64,000 nt of DNA from Halotia branconii CENA392 (GCF_029953635.1 NZ_CP124543.1:1095455-1159454); one strand, 5' to 3'. Positions 37,242-46,026 are shown, counted from the first letter of the stretch. Notes: generated by a model from the sequence alone, not told the origin. Numbers and translations: made by a program.

Positions 37242-38102
37242 GTGGTTATAAAGCATCAAAAAAATGCCTGGAAAAGCGAGATAAATGACATTATCAGGGG
37301 TGCTTGTGGAGGTTTTTTATTTGGTATTCCTCTACTGTACACAATGGAAGTTTGGTGGATTGGCTCACTTGTAAAACCACGACTAATGATGATGGCGATC
37401 GCATTAATGTTTAGTGTGGTTTTTTTACTTAACCAAACAGAAGGCTTTCGCAAACGCAGATATAGCTGGCGAACTTATGAAGCACTGATAGATACTGTAG
37501 AAGCGATGGCGATCGGATTAGCTTGTTCAGCCTTTATATTACTATTGTTACGAGAATTAACCCTTGAAACTTCTCTAAAAGAAGCCTTAGGCAAAATTAT
37601 TTTTGAAAGTGTACCCTTTGCTCTTGGTGTTGCCCTAGCCAATCAGTTTTTAGGAGAAAGCAATAATAATAGTAGTGCTGAAATTTATGATGAACAAAAT
37701 GGTTTAGATGCTACCCTTGCTGATTTGGGGGCAACTTTAATTGGTGCAACTGTAATTGCATTTAATATTGCTCCAACTGATGAAGTGCCTATGTTAGCAG
37801 CAGCTGTTTCTGCACCTTGGCTTTTGGCAATGATTGCCGCATCTTTAGTAATTTCTTATTGCATCGTATTTCAAGCAGGCTTTTCAGACCAAAAAAAGCG
37901 TAGACAACAAAAAGGTATATTCCAACGACCATCAAGTGAAACAATAATATCTTATTTAGTGTCTCTACTAGCAGGTGCTTTGATGTTGTGGTTTTTTCAA
38001 AAGATAACTTTCAGCGATCCCTGGACAATGTGGTTAGAACATACTTTAATACTAGGTTTACCTGCAACTATTGGGGGTGCAGCTGGTAGATTAGCATTAT
38101 GA
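37242..38102 (+). CDS. TIGR02587-type integral membrane protein
   Basis: 286 residues starting at a GTG. About eight hydrophobic segments, with charged loops (RKRRYSWRTYEALIDTVEAM) and the ending GLPATIGGAAGRLAL. It matches the TIGR02587 family in length, topology and its coupled partner (TIGR02588-type) at 38099, whose start overlaps its stop as ATGA. Function unknown; the fixed pairing suggests a two-subunit membrane complex. Confidence 0.75.
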   Translation: MVIKHQKNAWKSEINDIIRGACGGFLFGIPLLYTMEVWWIGSLVKPRLMMMAIALMFSVVFLLNQTEGFRKRRYSWRTYEALIDTVEAMAIGLACSAFILLLLRELTLETSLKEALGKIIFESVPFALGVALANQFLGESNNNSSAEIYDEQNGLDATLADLGATLIGATVIAFNIAPTDEVPMLAAAVSAPWLLAMIAASLVISYCIVFQAGFSDQKKRRQQKGIFQRPSSETIISYLVSLLAGALMLWFFQKITFSDPWTMWLEHTLILGLPATIGGAAGRLAL

Positions 38103-38500
38103 CTAAAACCGAATCAGAAAAACCAAAGCGCTCATTTGCCGAGTGGGTAACATTCAGCATAGCTTTGTTAATTTTAGCTGTAATTATGAGCTTAGTGGGC
38201 TACATTTGGCTCAATGATAAAAATCAACCTCCAATCGTTTCAGTTACGAACAAACAGACAATTCGGGAAATAAATGGACAATTTTATGTTCCTTTTGAAG
38301 TTGTCAATACAGGAGGAGATACAGCCGAATCAGTTCAAATTATTGCTGAATTACAGATTAACGGCAAAGTTGTAGAGACAGGAGAACAACAAATTGATTT
38401 TTTATCCCGCGATGAAAGGGAAGAAGGGGCATTTATATTTAGTCAAAATCCCAGACAAGGTAAGTTAACTTTGCGCGTTTCTAGTTACAAGCTACCCTAA
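38099..38500 (+). CDS. TIGR02588-type membrane-anchored protein
   Basis: 133 residues: one N-terminal membrane helix (FSIALLILAVIMSLVGYIWL, residues 18-37) and an extracytoplasmic beta-rich domain (QFYVPFEVVNTGGDTAESVQ). It overlaps the TIGR02587-type gene by four bases. Cytoplasmic N-terminus with the domain in the periplasm is the likely topology. No known catalytic motif. Confidence 0.75.
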   Translation: MTKTESEKPKRSFAEWVTFSIALLILAVIMSLVGYIWLNDKNQPPIVSVTNKQTIREINGQFYVPFEVVNTGGDTAESVQIIAELQINGKVVETGEQQIDFLSRDEREEGAFIFSQNPRQGKLTLRVSSYKLP

Positions 38501-38516
38501 GATATTAGCTACAAAA

Positions 38517-38544
38517 AATTGGTCATTGTAACTAATGACCAATT
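38517..38544 (-). terminator. Hairpin with T-run, minus-strand orientation
   Basis: AATTGGTCATT and AATGACCAATT form an 11-bp stem with a 6-base loop. Read on the minus strand it is followed by a T-run (TTTTTTG), as expected for a terminator of transcripts coming from the ChaB-type gene; on the plus strand it also lies just past the TIGR02588-type gene. Confidence 0.55.
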
Positions 38545-38569
38545 ACCAATCAATCAACAAAATACATAA

Positions 38570-38787
38570 CGTAGGACTCCTATTTGAGTTTTGAACAAGA
38601 TTCAGTACATATTTATAAGATTCATATTTGATTTTTGAAAAACTAAATTGGTTATGAGCTTAGCATACAGAAATTTATTTCTCAGTATACTTAGCAAGAT
38701 TCAAGTACGATTCCTATATCTTCTATTAACTGTTCCTTGTTCCCTATCTACACAAATAAATTCACCGAATCAAACCAGATTACTATA
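38570..38787. mobile_element. MITE-like dispersed element with TATAG-type ends (copy 1)
   Basis: The left end (GTAGGACTCCTATTTGAG) and right end (TTGGTTTGATTC type, finishing TACTATAG) match the ends of the element at 43722-43850 in inverted orientation, together with internal GATTCAGTACATAT and the ATTCACCGAATCAAACC block. This copy is longer (218 against 129 bases) and contains additional internal sequence. No coding capacity. Similar short elements with TATAG ends are consistent with non-autonomous IS derivatives. Confidence 0.7.
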
Positions 38788-38789
38788 GA

Positions 38790-39557
38790 TTAAACATTTA
38801 CTTTAGATTTTGACCAAACACCTTTTTCATCTTCATCATATTTTTGGTGAATAGTTTCCCAAGCAGCTTGTTCAGCAGTAAACTCATCACTTGTTTCACT
38901 TAAAACATTGTTATAACGCTCAATAAATGTGTTTTGAGCTGCTTGAGAAAGATGAGAGCGAACCTCAGGAGATAAATCTTCTGCACTGCTGCAAGGACCG
39001 GAACAAGGACGAGACAATGTTTTGTCTACTGTATGGATTTCTTCGCCACCAGCACTTTCGAGCAACAATTGAAATTCACCAGCGCGATCGCCTGGTACTT
39101 CTGCCATTAATAAAAATTCGCCAGCTTGTAAGCGAGTTTGGTAAATTGCAGCTTTATCTTCTGGCATTCCCCAAGTAGTCAGAACCGATACCAAACCTGC
39201 ACCAGCACTACCTGCGATCGCTCCACTAGCAGCACCTAATAGCAAAGCACCAATCGGTCCTGCTGCTACAATTGGCCCAACAAAGGGAACAAACAGTACA
39301 CCTACACCCGTAAGCAAGCTGAGGAATGAACCAAACAAAGAACCAAAAATGGCTCCTGTTCTCAATCCTCCCAAAATCACATCTTTCTTGGTAATGAAGC
39401 CAGAAATTCGAGTTTCCGACTGAAAATTTCTGCCCATTACCGAAATATGATCTCTTGGTACACCCCTGTCAAGTAAACGTTTGATAACGTCATCAACTTG
39501 CTTTTGCTCTTTGAATAAGACAGATATGGTACGTTCTGCTTGATACACTTCTGGCAC
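38790..39557 (-). CDS. General-stress-type protein with C-terminal ChaB domain
   Basis: 255 residues starting at a GTG preceded by AAGGAG. Residues 5-50 resemble GsiB/Gsp17M-like ferredoxin-type folds ([20 protein letters not shown]); residues 60-135 are a Gly/Ala-rich hydrophobic stretch that may be membrane-inserted (glycine-zipper-like); residues 195-245 form a ChaB-like domain ([29 protein letters not shown]). A Cys pair (RPCSGPCSS) links the parts. Such proteins are linked to stress in cyanobacteria, without defined activity. Confidence 0.75.
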   Translation of the reverse strand: MPEVYQAERTISVLFKEQKQVDDVIKRLLDRGVPRDHISVMGRNFQSETRISGFITKKDVILGGLRTGAIFGSLFGSFLSLLTGVGVLFVPFVGPIVAAGPIGALLLGAASGAIAGSAGAGLVSVLTTWGMPEDKAAIYQTRLQAGEFLLMAEVPGDRAGEFQLLLESAGGEEIHTVDKTLSRPCSGPCSSAEDLSPEVRSHLSQAAQNTFIERYNNVLSETSDEFTAEQAAWETIHQKYDEDEKGVWSKSKVNV

Positions 39558-39680
39558 TTCAATACTCCTTCAAAATCTGGTTTTTTATAGTTGATATACC
39601 CAGGAAACAATTGCAGGGAGATTCAATCTCCCTACAGACTGTTATCTCAATTCAAATTTGTGTAGTTGGCTATATATAAA

Positions 39681-40220
39681 CTACACACCTACAGGAGCTT
39701 TAGTTCCTGCTGCGGGTTTTGCACCATTTGGCTCTACTGATTGCCCTTCTATAAATGAGCGCAGCATCCAAGCCATCTCTTCATGCTCTTCCATTAATCC
39801 GGTCAAAAAGTCAGCAGTTCCCTCGTCATGGAACTTCTCGCTAGAGTGATCGATATGCTCTCTGAGATTGCGAATAACTTGTTCGTGATCTTGCACAAGA
39901 TTAGCAACCATTCCTGTGGCTGTAGGGACATCTCCAACATGTTCCTTGAGGGTAGCCATATTGAGAAATCCATCCATTGTACCTAGCGGATAACCACCCA
40001 AAGCACGGGTGCGTTCTGCTAAAGCGTCAATATTCAGAGTCAGTTTTTCGTAGTGTTCTTCCCAAAGCTGGTGCAAGCTGCGGAACTGAGGCCCAACAAC
40101 GTCCCAGTGGTACTTTTTGGTTTTCACTAACAGCAGATAAGAATCTGCCAAATCTTGATTCAACAGGTTAATTACACCTTGACGCTGTTCATCTGTTAAA
40201 CCAATGTTTATCGGACGCAT
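39681..40220 (-). CDS. dps: Dps family DNA-protecting ferritin
   Basis: 179-residue Dps protein. The intersubunit ferroxidase ligands have canonical spacing: His38 (KYHWD), His50 (SLHQLW), Asp65 and Glu69 (IDALAER). It forms 12-subunit shells that oxidise and store iron with hydrogen peroxide. The C-terminal Ala/Pro/Gly tail (AKPAAGTKAPVGV) extends beyond the ferritin core. It fits the adjacent stress genes. Cyanobacteria have several Dps paralogs; which one this is cannot be told. Confidence 0.92.
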   Translation of the reverse strand: MRPINIGLTDEQRQGVINLLNQDLADSYLLLVKTKKYHWDVVGPQFRSLHQLWEEHYEKLTLNIDALAERTRALGGYPLGTMDGFLNMATLKEHVGDVPTATGMVANLVQDHEQVIRNLREHIDHSSEKFHDEGTADFLTGLMEEHEEMAWMLRSFIEGQSVEPNGAKPAAGTKAPVGV

Positions 40221-40530
40221 TGCTTTCTATTCCTAACTGAACTTATATACTAAGTTCACAAAATTAGACATAATACACATCAACCAGAGGAAAGATTCTT
40301 CAAACACAAATATTTACAACTCAGGTTTCTCTTTATCTGTGTCTTCTAATAGATAAAAGCAGCTTAAGAGCGTATTTCTAGATAAACTTGTCTATAATTT
40401 TTTTCTATTTAATCATATATGACAATAGACATCTTGATTATTCATATCAAGATGTCTATCTTCAAAAGAGAGTAAATCTATCTACAAAAAGGTTTTGTGG
40501 ATGAAGAGTAATTAATTCTTGGTATTATTA
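40221..40530. other. Spacer between dps and the low-temperature-type gene
   Basis: About 310 bases, AT-rich, no coding frame. GACAATAGACATCTTGAT at 40421 and ATCAAGATGTCTATCTTC at 40447 hold an inverted repeat (AGACATCTTGAT/ATCAAGATGTCT) with a 14-base loop, near the 3' end of nothing on the plus strand; on the minus strand it lies downstream of the 40531-40890 gene and could be its terminator. Confidence 0.55.
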
Positions 40531-40890
40531 CTACTTGTTGCCTGTGACTTTTTCTAGAAAACCCTTTACTTCTTCTTCTACACTAGTTGCACCTTGAGAA
40601 TTTTCAGGGCTTTTCATCTTATCAATATCAGCATCACCCTGAACTTCATTAAGTCCTTTGTTAGACTCTTCTTGAACCTTTCTCAATCCAGGTGGTTCTG
40701 ATTTAGCTAGTTCATCAGTTTTTTTCTGGGTTTCGAGTAATTGTGTAGGACCTTCATTAGGGCTACTTTGATAGCTATCGATTGCAAAAGCAGGAACCGC
40801 ATTAAACAAGAACATTAATGCACAGGTAAAAGCTACAAACAACAAACGTACTGGACGTAAGGCAGATAAAGCAACAGTAAAAATCTTCAT
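40531..40890 (-). CDS. Secreted low-temperature-induced-like protein
   Basis: 119-residue protein starting at the ATG at 40890 (MKIFTVALSALRPVR) preceded by GAGG. The hydrophobic leader ends NAVPAFA with a likely signal peptidase I cut, followed by an acidic, Lys/Glu/Asn-rich, probably disordered mature region (EESNKGLNEVQGDADIDK). It resembles cyanobacterial proteins annotated as low-temperature-induced. Function unknown; the name is from recall of the family and is not certain. Confidence 0.55.
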   Translation of the reverse strand: MKIFTVALSALRPVRLLFVAFTCALMFLFNAVPAFAIDSYQSSPNEGPTQLLETQKKTDELAKSEPPGLRKVQEESNKGLNEVQGDADIDKMKSPENSQGATSVEEEVKGFLEKVTGNK

Positions 40891-40896
40891 TTGCAA

Positions 40897-41676
40897 TCCT
40901 CAAATAACAGCTTCAACAACACAGGACTAGTAAATTATAGATAGAAGCTTAAGTATTGATTAGGGTAAAAAATTAAATTACCAAACTAACAATTTATACT
41001 TCTATCACTTAGTCCTATCACAGTGAAATTTCAGTCGAAATCAATATTTTTGGTGTTTTCGCTTTGCTATAAGTAATAAACTAGAATATACTAATAAAAT
41101 ACTTGTTAGACATGAGCTGCGTCTTAACAAAAATATATTTTTCAATCAGATCTCACCTAAATCCATTTTTACTTGTAAGAGACTAACACCTGCATCAACC
41201 TGTGGAATGAAGTTGATTTTATTGATATTTTCTACAAAATCATTCCTTAGGCGTATCGACTGTACATAATTGAGTCTGCTTAACAACTTCGCTAGCAAAA
41301 CGACTCAAAAGTATTCTTGTTATGTATAGCAACAGACACGTTATTTAGGACATCGTGTTTTGATTCAATGGGAACAGGCAACACTTCGACTACTTCGACT
41401 ACGCCCTTCTCTACGAGAGGCTGCGCCAACGGCTTGCTTCGACTGCGCTCAGCAACCAACGCTCAGGCTAAACTCAGCACAAGTACGCTCAGTGCATCGC
41501 AGGCAACAGATAAATGTCTTAACAATTGCAGCTACTGTTATATTGCAAAAGCGATCGCTTAAATAATACTTTTATCTTAAAAAGTATCTTTTAATACTTA
41601 ATATGCAAGTGTGTGTGTATTTATCAGAGGAGGCAGAAGTGAAAGAGCAGTTTTCCTTTTGCCTCCTTCATCTAAT
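40897..41676. other. Long spacer with Nostoc-type repeat fragment
   Basis: About 780 bases without a convincing gene. Positions 41372-41500 hold a mosaic of repeat words (CTTCGACTACTTCGACTACG, CTTCTCTACGAGAGGCTGCG, CTTCGACTGCGCTCAG), the same class as the repeats around the VWA genes. The rest is AT-rich without visible structure. ORFs in the repeat part are low-complexity shadows. Confidence 0.6.
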
Positions 41677-42090
41677 TCATTCGCTCATCACAGAAGCACA
41701 GGCTTGAGCTTCCTGCCAAAGTTTGTGCAAAAAGAACTCAACGCCTGAAGCGAAGCCACTGTTGGGTGCTGAGTTTATAGTAGTGACAAATACACCCATA
41801 ACGCTTTCAGAACTATCTGATAACCAAGACCCCCTCAAGGTGACTTCTATATATTCGCGATCGCAAGCACACAAGGTAATGATTTTACTATCATCTCGCT
41901 TCACTTCATCTCTAAGCAAATCTACTCCTGGCAAATCTACTGGTAGTAAAAAAGAAGCCGTGCTGGGTTCAACGCACAAAATTTGCCCAACGCGCATTGC
42001 CAAAATCACTCGCTGTGCCACCCATTCCTCTGGTGACTGAGTGAGATACTCTAAATAAAAGCTCCCTTCGGTATAAGTTAATTTCAGCAT
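41677..42090 (-). CDS. Conserved cyanobacterial hypothetical protein
   Basis: 137 residues starting MLKLTYTEGSFYLEYLTQSP, preceded by GGAGAG. Soluble, mixed alpha/beta, with blocks VEPSTASFLLPVDLPGV and a C-terminal helix FFLHKLWQEAQA. It looks like a conserved family of Nostocales (possibly the one named after alr0857), but I am not certain. No motif suggests a function. Good ribosome-binding site and coding pattern make it a real gene. Confidence 0.65.
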   Translation of the reverse strand: MLKLTYTEGSFYLEYLTQSPEEWVAQRVILAMRVGQILCVEPSTASFLLPVDLPGVDLLRDEVKRDDSKIITLCACDREYIEVTLRGSWLSDSSESVMGVFVTTINSAPNSGFASGVEFFLHKLWQEAQACASVMSE

Positions 42091-42708
42091 TCTTTATGCT
42101 CTCCTGTTATTCCAGGTTTGCTTGCACATCTTCATAAAAATCCCTGCTTCTTGTTTAAGTGAAGCAGGGGTTAAAAATTGACCAAAAATTTTCTGGTCTT
42201 ATATCGGTACAGTATTACTTCGTCTGTACTTCCCGCTTCTTTGATCCAGTTTTGGTTTTCCATTCAGCACACCAATACTGAGTGAGATATCTAAAATCAT
42301 AATTACCTTTTTTAATTGGCCAATAATCTCGGCTACAACCCATAAATAAATACTCCACTTCCAAAATGGCTGATTCCCGACTGTTTCGGCATTAAAGAAG
42401 TAGAGATGTTTGCTGCGATGCGATCGCTATGTCAACATAATTCGTAATTCGTAATTACAATCAATGGGGGCTTGAACCCACAACTGATAGCGTAGCGGTA
42501 GCAAGCTTGTGAGCGTCTTAAAGACCACCAATTTTTAATTTGGTGGGGGCTATGACACCAAGTAATTACGAATTACGTAAAGCCTGCGGCATAGCTGCGC
42601 TTAGAGCGCAAGCGGTAGTAACGCAGGAGCGTCATTACGAATTAGTAATTATTTTGTCACTGCAAATCACTTGAATGTGTTCAAGTTGAAAGCCACTTTC
42701 TATTTTAA
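42091..42708. other. Repeat-rich spacer with inverted TTCGTAA repeats
   Basis: No gene seen. AATTCGTAATTCGTAATTAC at 42439-42458 recurs inverted as GTAATTACGAATTACG at 42562-42577 and again near 42633-42650. Between them lies a CCACCA/TGGTGG hairpin (42525-42546), and after them a CTGCGGCATAGCTGCGC and GCGCAAGCGGTAG stretch typical of Nostoc dispersed hairpin repeats. Confidence 0.65.
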
Positions 42709-42882
42709 CTTTCTTTTGTCAGAGTGGGAAACCCCAATAGCTGAAAGCCTTTTGGCGCTTTAGTTTTCGTTTTTTAACTAGAAATTTTAGTTATTGTTAT
42801 AAAATAAAGCTTGAAAGCTTGATCAATTAACATTCTCAGAATTGGGCTTCAATTATTGTTTTTTGAGAGTGACAAAACAGGG
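42709..42882. mobile_element. 174-bp MITE-like element (copy A), upstream of hxlR
   Basis: Same length as copy B at 55872-56045 and clearly related along its whole length (shared TTTTGTCA near the left end, GAAAGCCTTT/AAAAGCCTTT, AAATTTTAGTTA, AAAATAAAG, TTCAATTATTGTTTT, GAGAGTGACA). The right end reads GAGAGTGACAAAACAGGG, an inverted repeat of copy B's left end CCCTGTTTTGTCAC. The left end is degenerate. The element stops 2 bp before the hxlR ATG, so its terminal AGGG supplies the only Shine-Dalgarno-like sequence. Confidence 0.8.
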
Positions 42883-42884
42883 AT

Positions 42885-43235
42885 ATGAAAGTTGAAGCAG
42901 GAAACGATAGTAGACTGACTTGTGAAGTAGAAACCACGCTCAAGGTAATTGGTGGACGCTGGAAAGTTTTGATTATTAGAGAATTAATCGCAGGCATAAA
43001 AAGATTTGGGGAGTTGCAGCGAGCCTTACCTGGAATTACACAAAAGATGCTCACTCAGCAACTCAGAGAAATGGAAGAAGATGGGATTGTCCATCGAGAA
43101 ATTTACGCACAAATTCCTCCTAAAGTTGAATACTCATTGACACCTTTAGGAGAAAGTCTCAAACCAATTCTTTATGCAATGCATGATTGGGCTACTCAGC
43201 ATGTGTCTCAATTAAATAATAAGCACAAAAGTTAA
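42885..43235 (+). CDS. HxlR family transcriptional regulator
   Basis: 116-residue HxlR/MarR-like winged-helix protein. Typical features: CEVETTLKVIGGRWKVLIIR at the start, then GIKRFGELQRALPGITQKML, and the wing VEYSLTPLGESLKPIL. Cys14 fits the redox-sensing Cys of HxlR/HypR/YodB regulators, so thiol or quinone stress may be sensed (inference). The leader is entirely formed by a MITE-like element that ends two bases before the ATG. Confidence 0.9.
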   Translation: MKVEAGNDSRLTCEVETTLKVIGGRWKVLIIRELIAGIKRFGELQRALPGITQKMLTQQLREMEEDGIVHREIYAQIPPKVEYSLTPLGESLKPILYAMHDWATQHVSQLNNKHKS

Positions 43236-43258
43236 GTTAATTTTAAGTACTTTAGAGT

Positions 43259-43657
43259 TCATTCGTTACTTTGCAAATATTCAATTGCTGCCTCTAATTT
43301 TGACGGGTAGCCTTCAGCAAATCTTTCAAACCAAAGTCCTTCCGGGGAAAATGAATCTAATTTATCTAACCATTCTTTGGCACGAACTTTCAAAGTTTCT
43401 AGTTGTTTGGCTTTGATTTGTGCTTGTCGAAATTGTTCTTTCTCTAATTCTTGTTGTTTTTTCAACTCCTCAGTTTCATCTTGTGCTGCAAAATCAGCCT
43501 TAACTTCAGCTAAAAGATTATCTACTAAAGATGCAGACTTTGGTGACGATGAAATAAATTGTTTTGCCGCTTTGGATTTGGGTGGCTGTTGCTTTTCAGG
43601 TTGTACTTCATCATATTCAGCTTTGATCTGAGCTAATAGTTTATCAATAGCATCCAT
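43259..43657 (-). CDS. Slr1339-like salt-stress family protein
   Basis: 132 residues. A repeated block, MDAIDKLLAQIKAEYD and LVDNLLAEVKADF, is followed by a charged coiled coil (EELKKQQELEKEQFRQAQIK) and a C-terminal helical domain (WLDKLDSFSPEGLWFERFAEGY). It resembles a cyanobacterial family called salt-stress protein Slr1339. No catalytic residues. Convergent with hxlR, ending 24 bases after it. Confidence 0.65.
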   Translation of the reverse strand: MDAIDKLLAQIKAEYDEVQPEKQQPPKSKAAKQFISSSPKSASLVDNLLAEVKADFAAQDETEELKKQQELEKEQFRQAQIKAKQLETLKVRAKEWLDKLDSFSPEGLWFERFAEGYPSKLEAAIEYLQSNE

Positions 43658-43721
43658 AATGTTTTAAATCTAATATAGCGGTTTTCTGATGAATGAAATC
43701 ACCACTCTAGTCCCTAACTCT

Positions 43722-43850
43722 TATAGTAATCCGGTTTGATTCGGTGAATTTATTTGTGTAGGTAGGGAACAGGAAACAGGAAACAGGGAACAGTTAAGAA
43801 GGGATAGATATGTACTGAATCGTGTTCCTTAATCAAATAGGAGTCCTATA
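43722..43850. mobile_element. MITE-like element with TATAG ends (copy 2)
   Basis: 129-bp element with imperfect terminal inverted repeats: left TATAGTAATCCGGTTTGATT, right (reverse complement) TATAGGACTCCTATTTGATT, matching at 16 of 20 positions. The interior is a GGGAACAGGAAACAG purine-rich repeat and ATGTACTGAATCG. The element at 38570-38787 is a longer inverted relative. No coding capacity. Confidence 0.8.
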
Positions 43851-43943
43851 GTTCCTGACCCCTTTTCTTTAAAAAACGTCTAAACAAATGTTAAAACAGC
43901 AGACAATACAAGTCTTTTGACTTTTGCTTGATAAGCAGCGGTG

Positions 43944-44549
43944 CTAGTCATTAATGGCATTCAGCAGTACTTCAGATAAACTAAAATCTTCCATATCTTC
44001 CATTGTAACTGTGTCACAAATATCAAACTTAGCACCAGCGCTTTCGAGTTCATCATCTAAAACTTTTAGAAAGCGGGTTGCTTGTTGATCTGTGCCAACT
44101 TGAATAAATGAAATGCCTAGTTCTTCATCTCTATCCATGCGGCGAGAAGCTTCAATAATTACTTTCATTACCGCTTTGCGATCGTCTGGTTCACCATCAG
44201 TAACAACTAAAATTATTTCACCATTAGGTTTAGTTGTACCTGCACTTTTACGTTGAAAATAATCATCAGTTGCATGTTTTAACACAGCAGCTAAGTCTGT
44301 AGTTCCAGAAGGATCATTTTCTTGAAAAATTTGTCCTACCTTGCTGGTAGTAACATTGTCATAGCGTTTGAATCTACCAGAAAATAAATAAACAGTTATG
44401 CCATCTGGATCAAACTGCTCACACTTACTCGCTAAGGCTAAAGTAGATTCTTGGGCTGTTACCCATCTGCTTCTGCCACCCTTTTGATCTGGGGTTGCCA
44501 TGCTACCGCTTTTATCAATAATTAAGGTATAGTCACGATTTTCTAGCAT
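43944..44549 (-). CDS. VWA domain protein (copy 1)
   Basis: 201-residue stand-alone von Willebrand factor A domain. The MIDAS motif DxSxS is IDKSGSM near residue 12, with the further metal-site Thr (SGTTDLA) and Asp (TDGEPDD). It is close to TerY-like bacterial VWA proteins, which act as cytoplasmic protein-binding modules. The gene at 44698-45303 is a close paralog with most residues identical. GGAG lies before the ATG. Confidence 0.88.
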   Translation of the reverse strand: MLENRDYTLIIDKSGSMATPDQKGGRSRWVTAQESTLALASKCEQFDPDGITVYLFSGRFKRYDNVTTSKVGQIFQENDPSGTTDLAAVLKHATDDYFQRKSAGTTKPNGEIILVVTDGEPDDRKAVMKVIIEASRRMDRDEELGISFIQVGTDQQATRFLKVLDDELESAGAKFDICDTVTMEDMEDFSLSEVLLNAIND

Positions 44550-44594
44550 TTCTCAATTCTCCAATTATTTAGTTAATGGGCATTGGGCATGGAG

Positions 44595-44628
44595 CACTTG
44601 TACTGAGCGTAGTCGAAGTATGGGGCAT
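44595..44628. repeat. 34-bp dispersed repeat, copy 1
   Basis: Core beginning CACTTGTACTGAGCGTAGTC and ending TATGGGGCAT, flanked by GGGCATTGGGCATGG runs. Identical cores at 45460-45493 (same orientation) and 46104-46137 (inverted). Confidence 0.9.
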
Positions 44629-44697
44629 GGGGCATTGGGCATGGGTAAAATTTATTTTTTTTGCTTGCCATCTCACTTGTGAAACATCCAGGATTAG

Positions 44698-45303
44698 TTA
44701 GTCGGTAATGGCATTCATTAATACATCTGCAAGACTCATGTCTTCTAAATCATCTAAGGTGACGGTATCGCAAATATCAAATTTAGCACCGACACCTTGT
44801 AACTGATCGTCTAAGGCTTTGAGAAACTTAGTTGCTTGGGAATCTGAACCTACTTGAATCATCGAAATTCCCAATTCTTCATCACGCTCCATTTGGCGAG
44901 TAGCGTTAATAATTACTTCAAATACGGCTTTGCGATCATCTGGTTCGCCATCTGTAATCACTAAAATTGTCTCGCCATTGGGTTTAGTTTTACCAGCAAC
45001 TTTGCGTTGAAAGTAATTATTGAGGGCATCTTGGAGTACACTTGCTAAGTTTGTCGTGCCAGCAGGGTCATTTTCTAAAAATATCTGGGCGACTTTGGCT
45101 GAGGTAACATCGTCATAGCGTTTAAATCTTCCAGAAAATACATATACAGTAATGCCATCTGGGTCAAACTGTTCGCACTTTCTGGCTAAAGCAAGAGTAG
45201 ACTCTTGAGCTATTTCCCATCGACTCCTGCCACCAACTTGGTCAGGGGTAGACATACTACCGCTTTTGTCAATGATTAATGTATAGTCGCGATCGCTCAT
45301 CAT
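44698..45303 (-). CDS. VWA domain protein (copy 2)
   Basis: 201 residues, paralog of the gene at 43944-44549, with the same MIDAS (IDKSGSM), AGTTNLA and TDGEPDDRKAV blocks. Substitutions are spread evenly, so the duplication is not very recent. Start at 45303 (Met-Met), preceded by AAGGA. Both copies keep a full metal site, so both probably bind a partner protein. Confidence 0.88.
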   Translation of the reverse strand: MMSDRDYTLIIDKSGSMSTPDQVGGRSRWEIAQESTLALARKCEQFDPDGITVYVFSGRFKRYDDVTSAKVAQIFLENDPAGTTNLASVLQDALNNYFQRKVAGKTKPNGETILVITDGEPDDRKAVFEVIINATRQMERDEELGISMIQVGSDSQATKFLKALDDQLQGVGAKFDICDTVTLDDLEDMSLADVLMNAITD

Positions 45304-45459
45304 AAGATTCCTTGTAGTAATACCCTGTGGTTCTAGTCTAGTCTAGGGTTCCATTGTACTGACAGAGGATTTAAGCTTCTTAATGACTTTTGTTACTTAT
45401 TGGCTACTCAAGATTATCTCTGTGATATAGGAATGGGGCATAGGGCATAGGGCATTAGG

Positions 45460-45493
45460 CACTTGTACTGAGCGTAGTCGAAGTATGGGGCAT
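45460..45493. repeat. 34-bp dispersed repeat, copy 2
   Basis: Same core as at 44595 and the inverted copy at 46104; preceded by GGGCATAGGGCATAGGGCAT. Spacer position, no coding role. Confidence 0.9.
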
Positions 45494-45516
45494 TGGAATA
45501 GTTCAGCTGTTTTTAA

Positions 45517-46026
45517 TCAAATATTTAAATCACGCAGAGCTAAACGAATTTGTTCCAAACGCCTACGGTTGACACCAAGATCTGATTCTCCCACGCGAGA
45601 TGCCGATCGCAGATGAATAACTGACTCATCGTTAGGTAAATAAAACTCTACATCATCAGTAAATTTGAAGATGCGGCTTTTAGAAAGAGCGTGAATGTAA
45701 TTATCTTTTTGTTCTATAACTTCTGTACGAGGAACAACGCTGAGAACTTTGAGTAAGGTTTCTCGTGCTGTCTTGTGGTCTACATGATAAGTAATCGGAT
45801 CAATGGCATGTTTAGAATCAGCATCTTGACTGACAACACAGTTGTTTGAAGCTGGACAAGAACTCAGATGACCATTGTCAATTCCCAAGTTAGAAGAATC
45901 AGCCCAAGCAGCAGGAAGTATTAAACTATTAATCAAAGTTAGCAATATAACCAAAGTTATACTCTGTAAAAGCCGTTGCGCGTAGGCATAGCCCGCACTA
46001 GGCATCGCTGTCAGCAAATGAGACAT
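45517..46026 (-). CDS. DUF1499 domain protein, secreted or anchored
   Basis: 169 residues. One hydrophobic segment (LLQSITLVILLTLINSLILP, about residues 19-38) with PAAWA after it suggests a signal peptide. The rest matches DUF1499: a SSCPASNNCVVSQ block with two Cys, then PRTEVIEQKDNYIHAL, FTDDVEFYLP and SASRVGESDLGVNRRRLEQI. Function is unknown. The first part of the annotated N-terminus (MSHLLTAMPSAGYAYAQRL) is repeat-like DNA, so the true start might be internal. Confidence 0.78.
   Translation of the reverse strand: MSHLLTAMPSAGYAYAQRLLQSITLVILLTLINSLILPAAWADSSNLGIDNGHLSSCPASNNCVVSQDADSKHAIDPITYHVDHKTARETLLKVLSVVPRTEVIEQKDNYIHALSKSRIFKFTDDVEFYLPNDESVIHLRSASRVGESDLGVNRRRLEQIRLALRDLNI

Noticed and set aside
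41317..41566. Two overlapping plus-strand ORFs of 68-81 codons
   Set aside because: They are read through a mosaic of dispersed repeat words and have no coding pattern.
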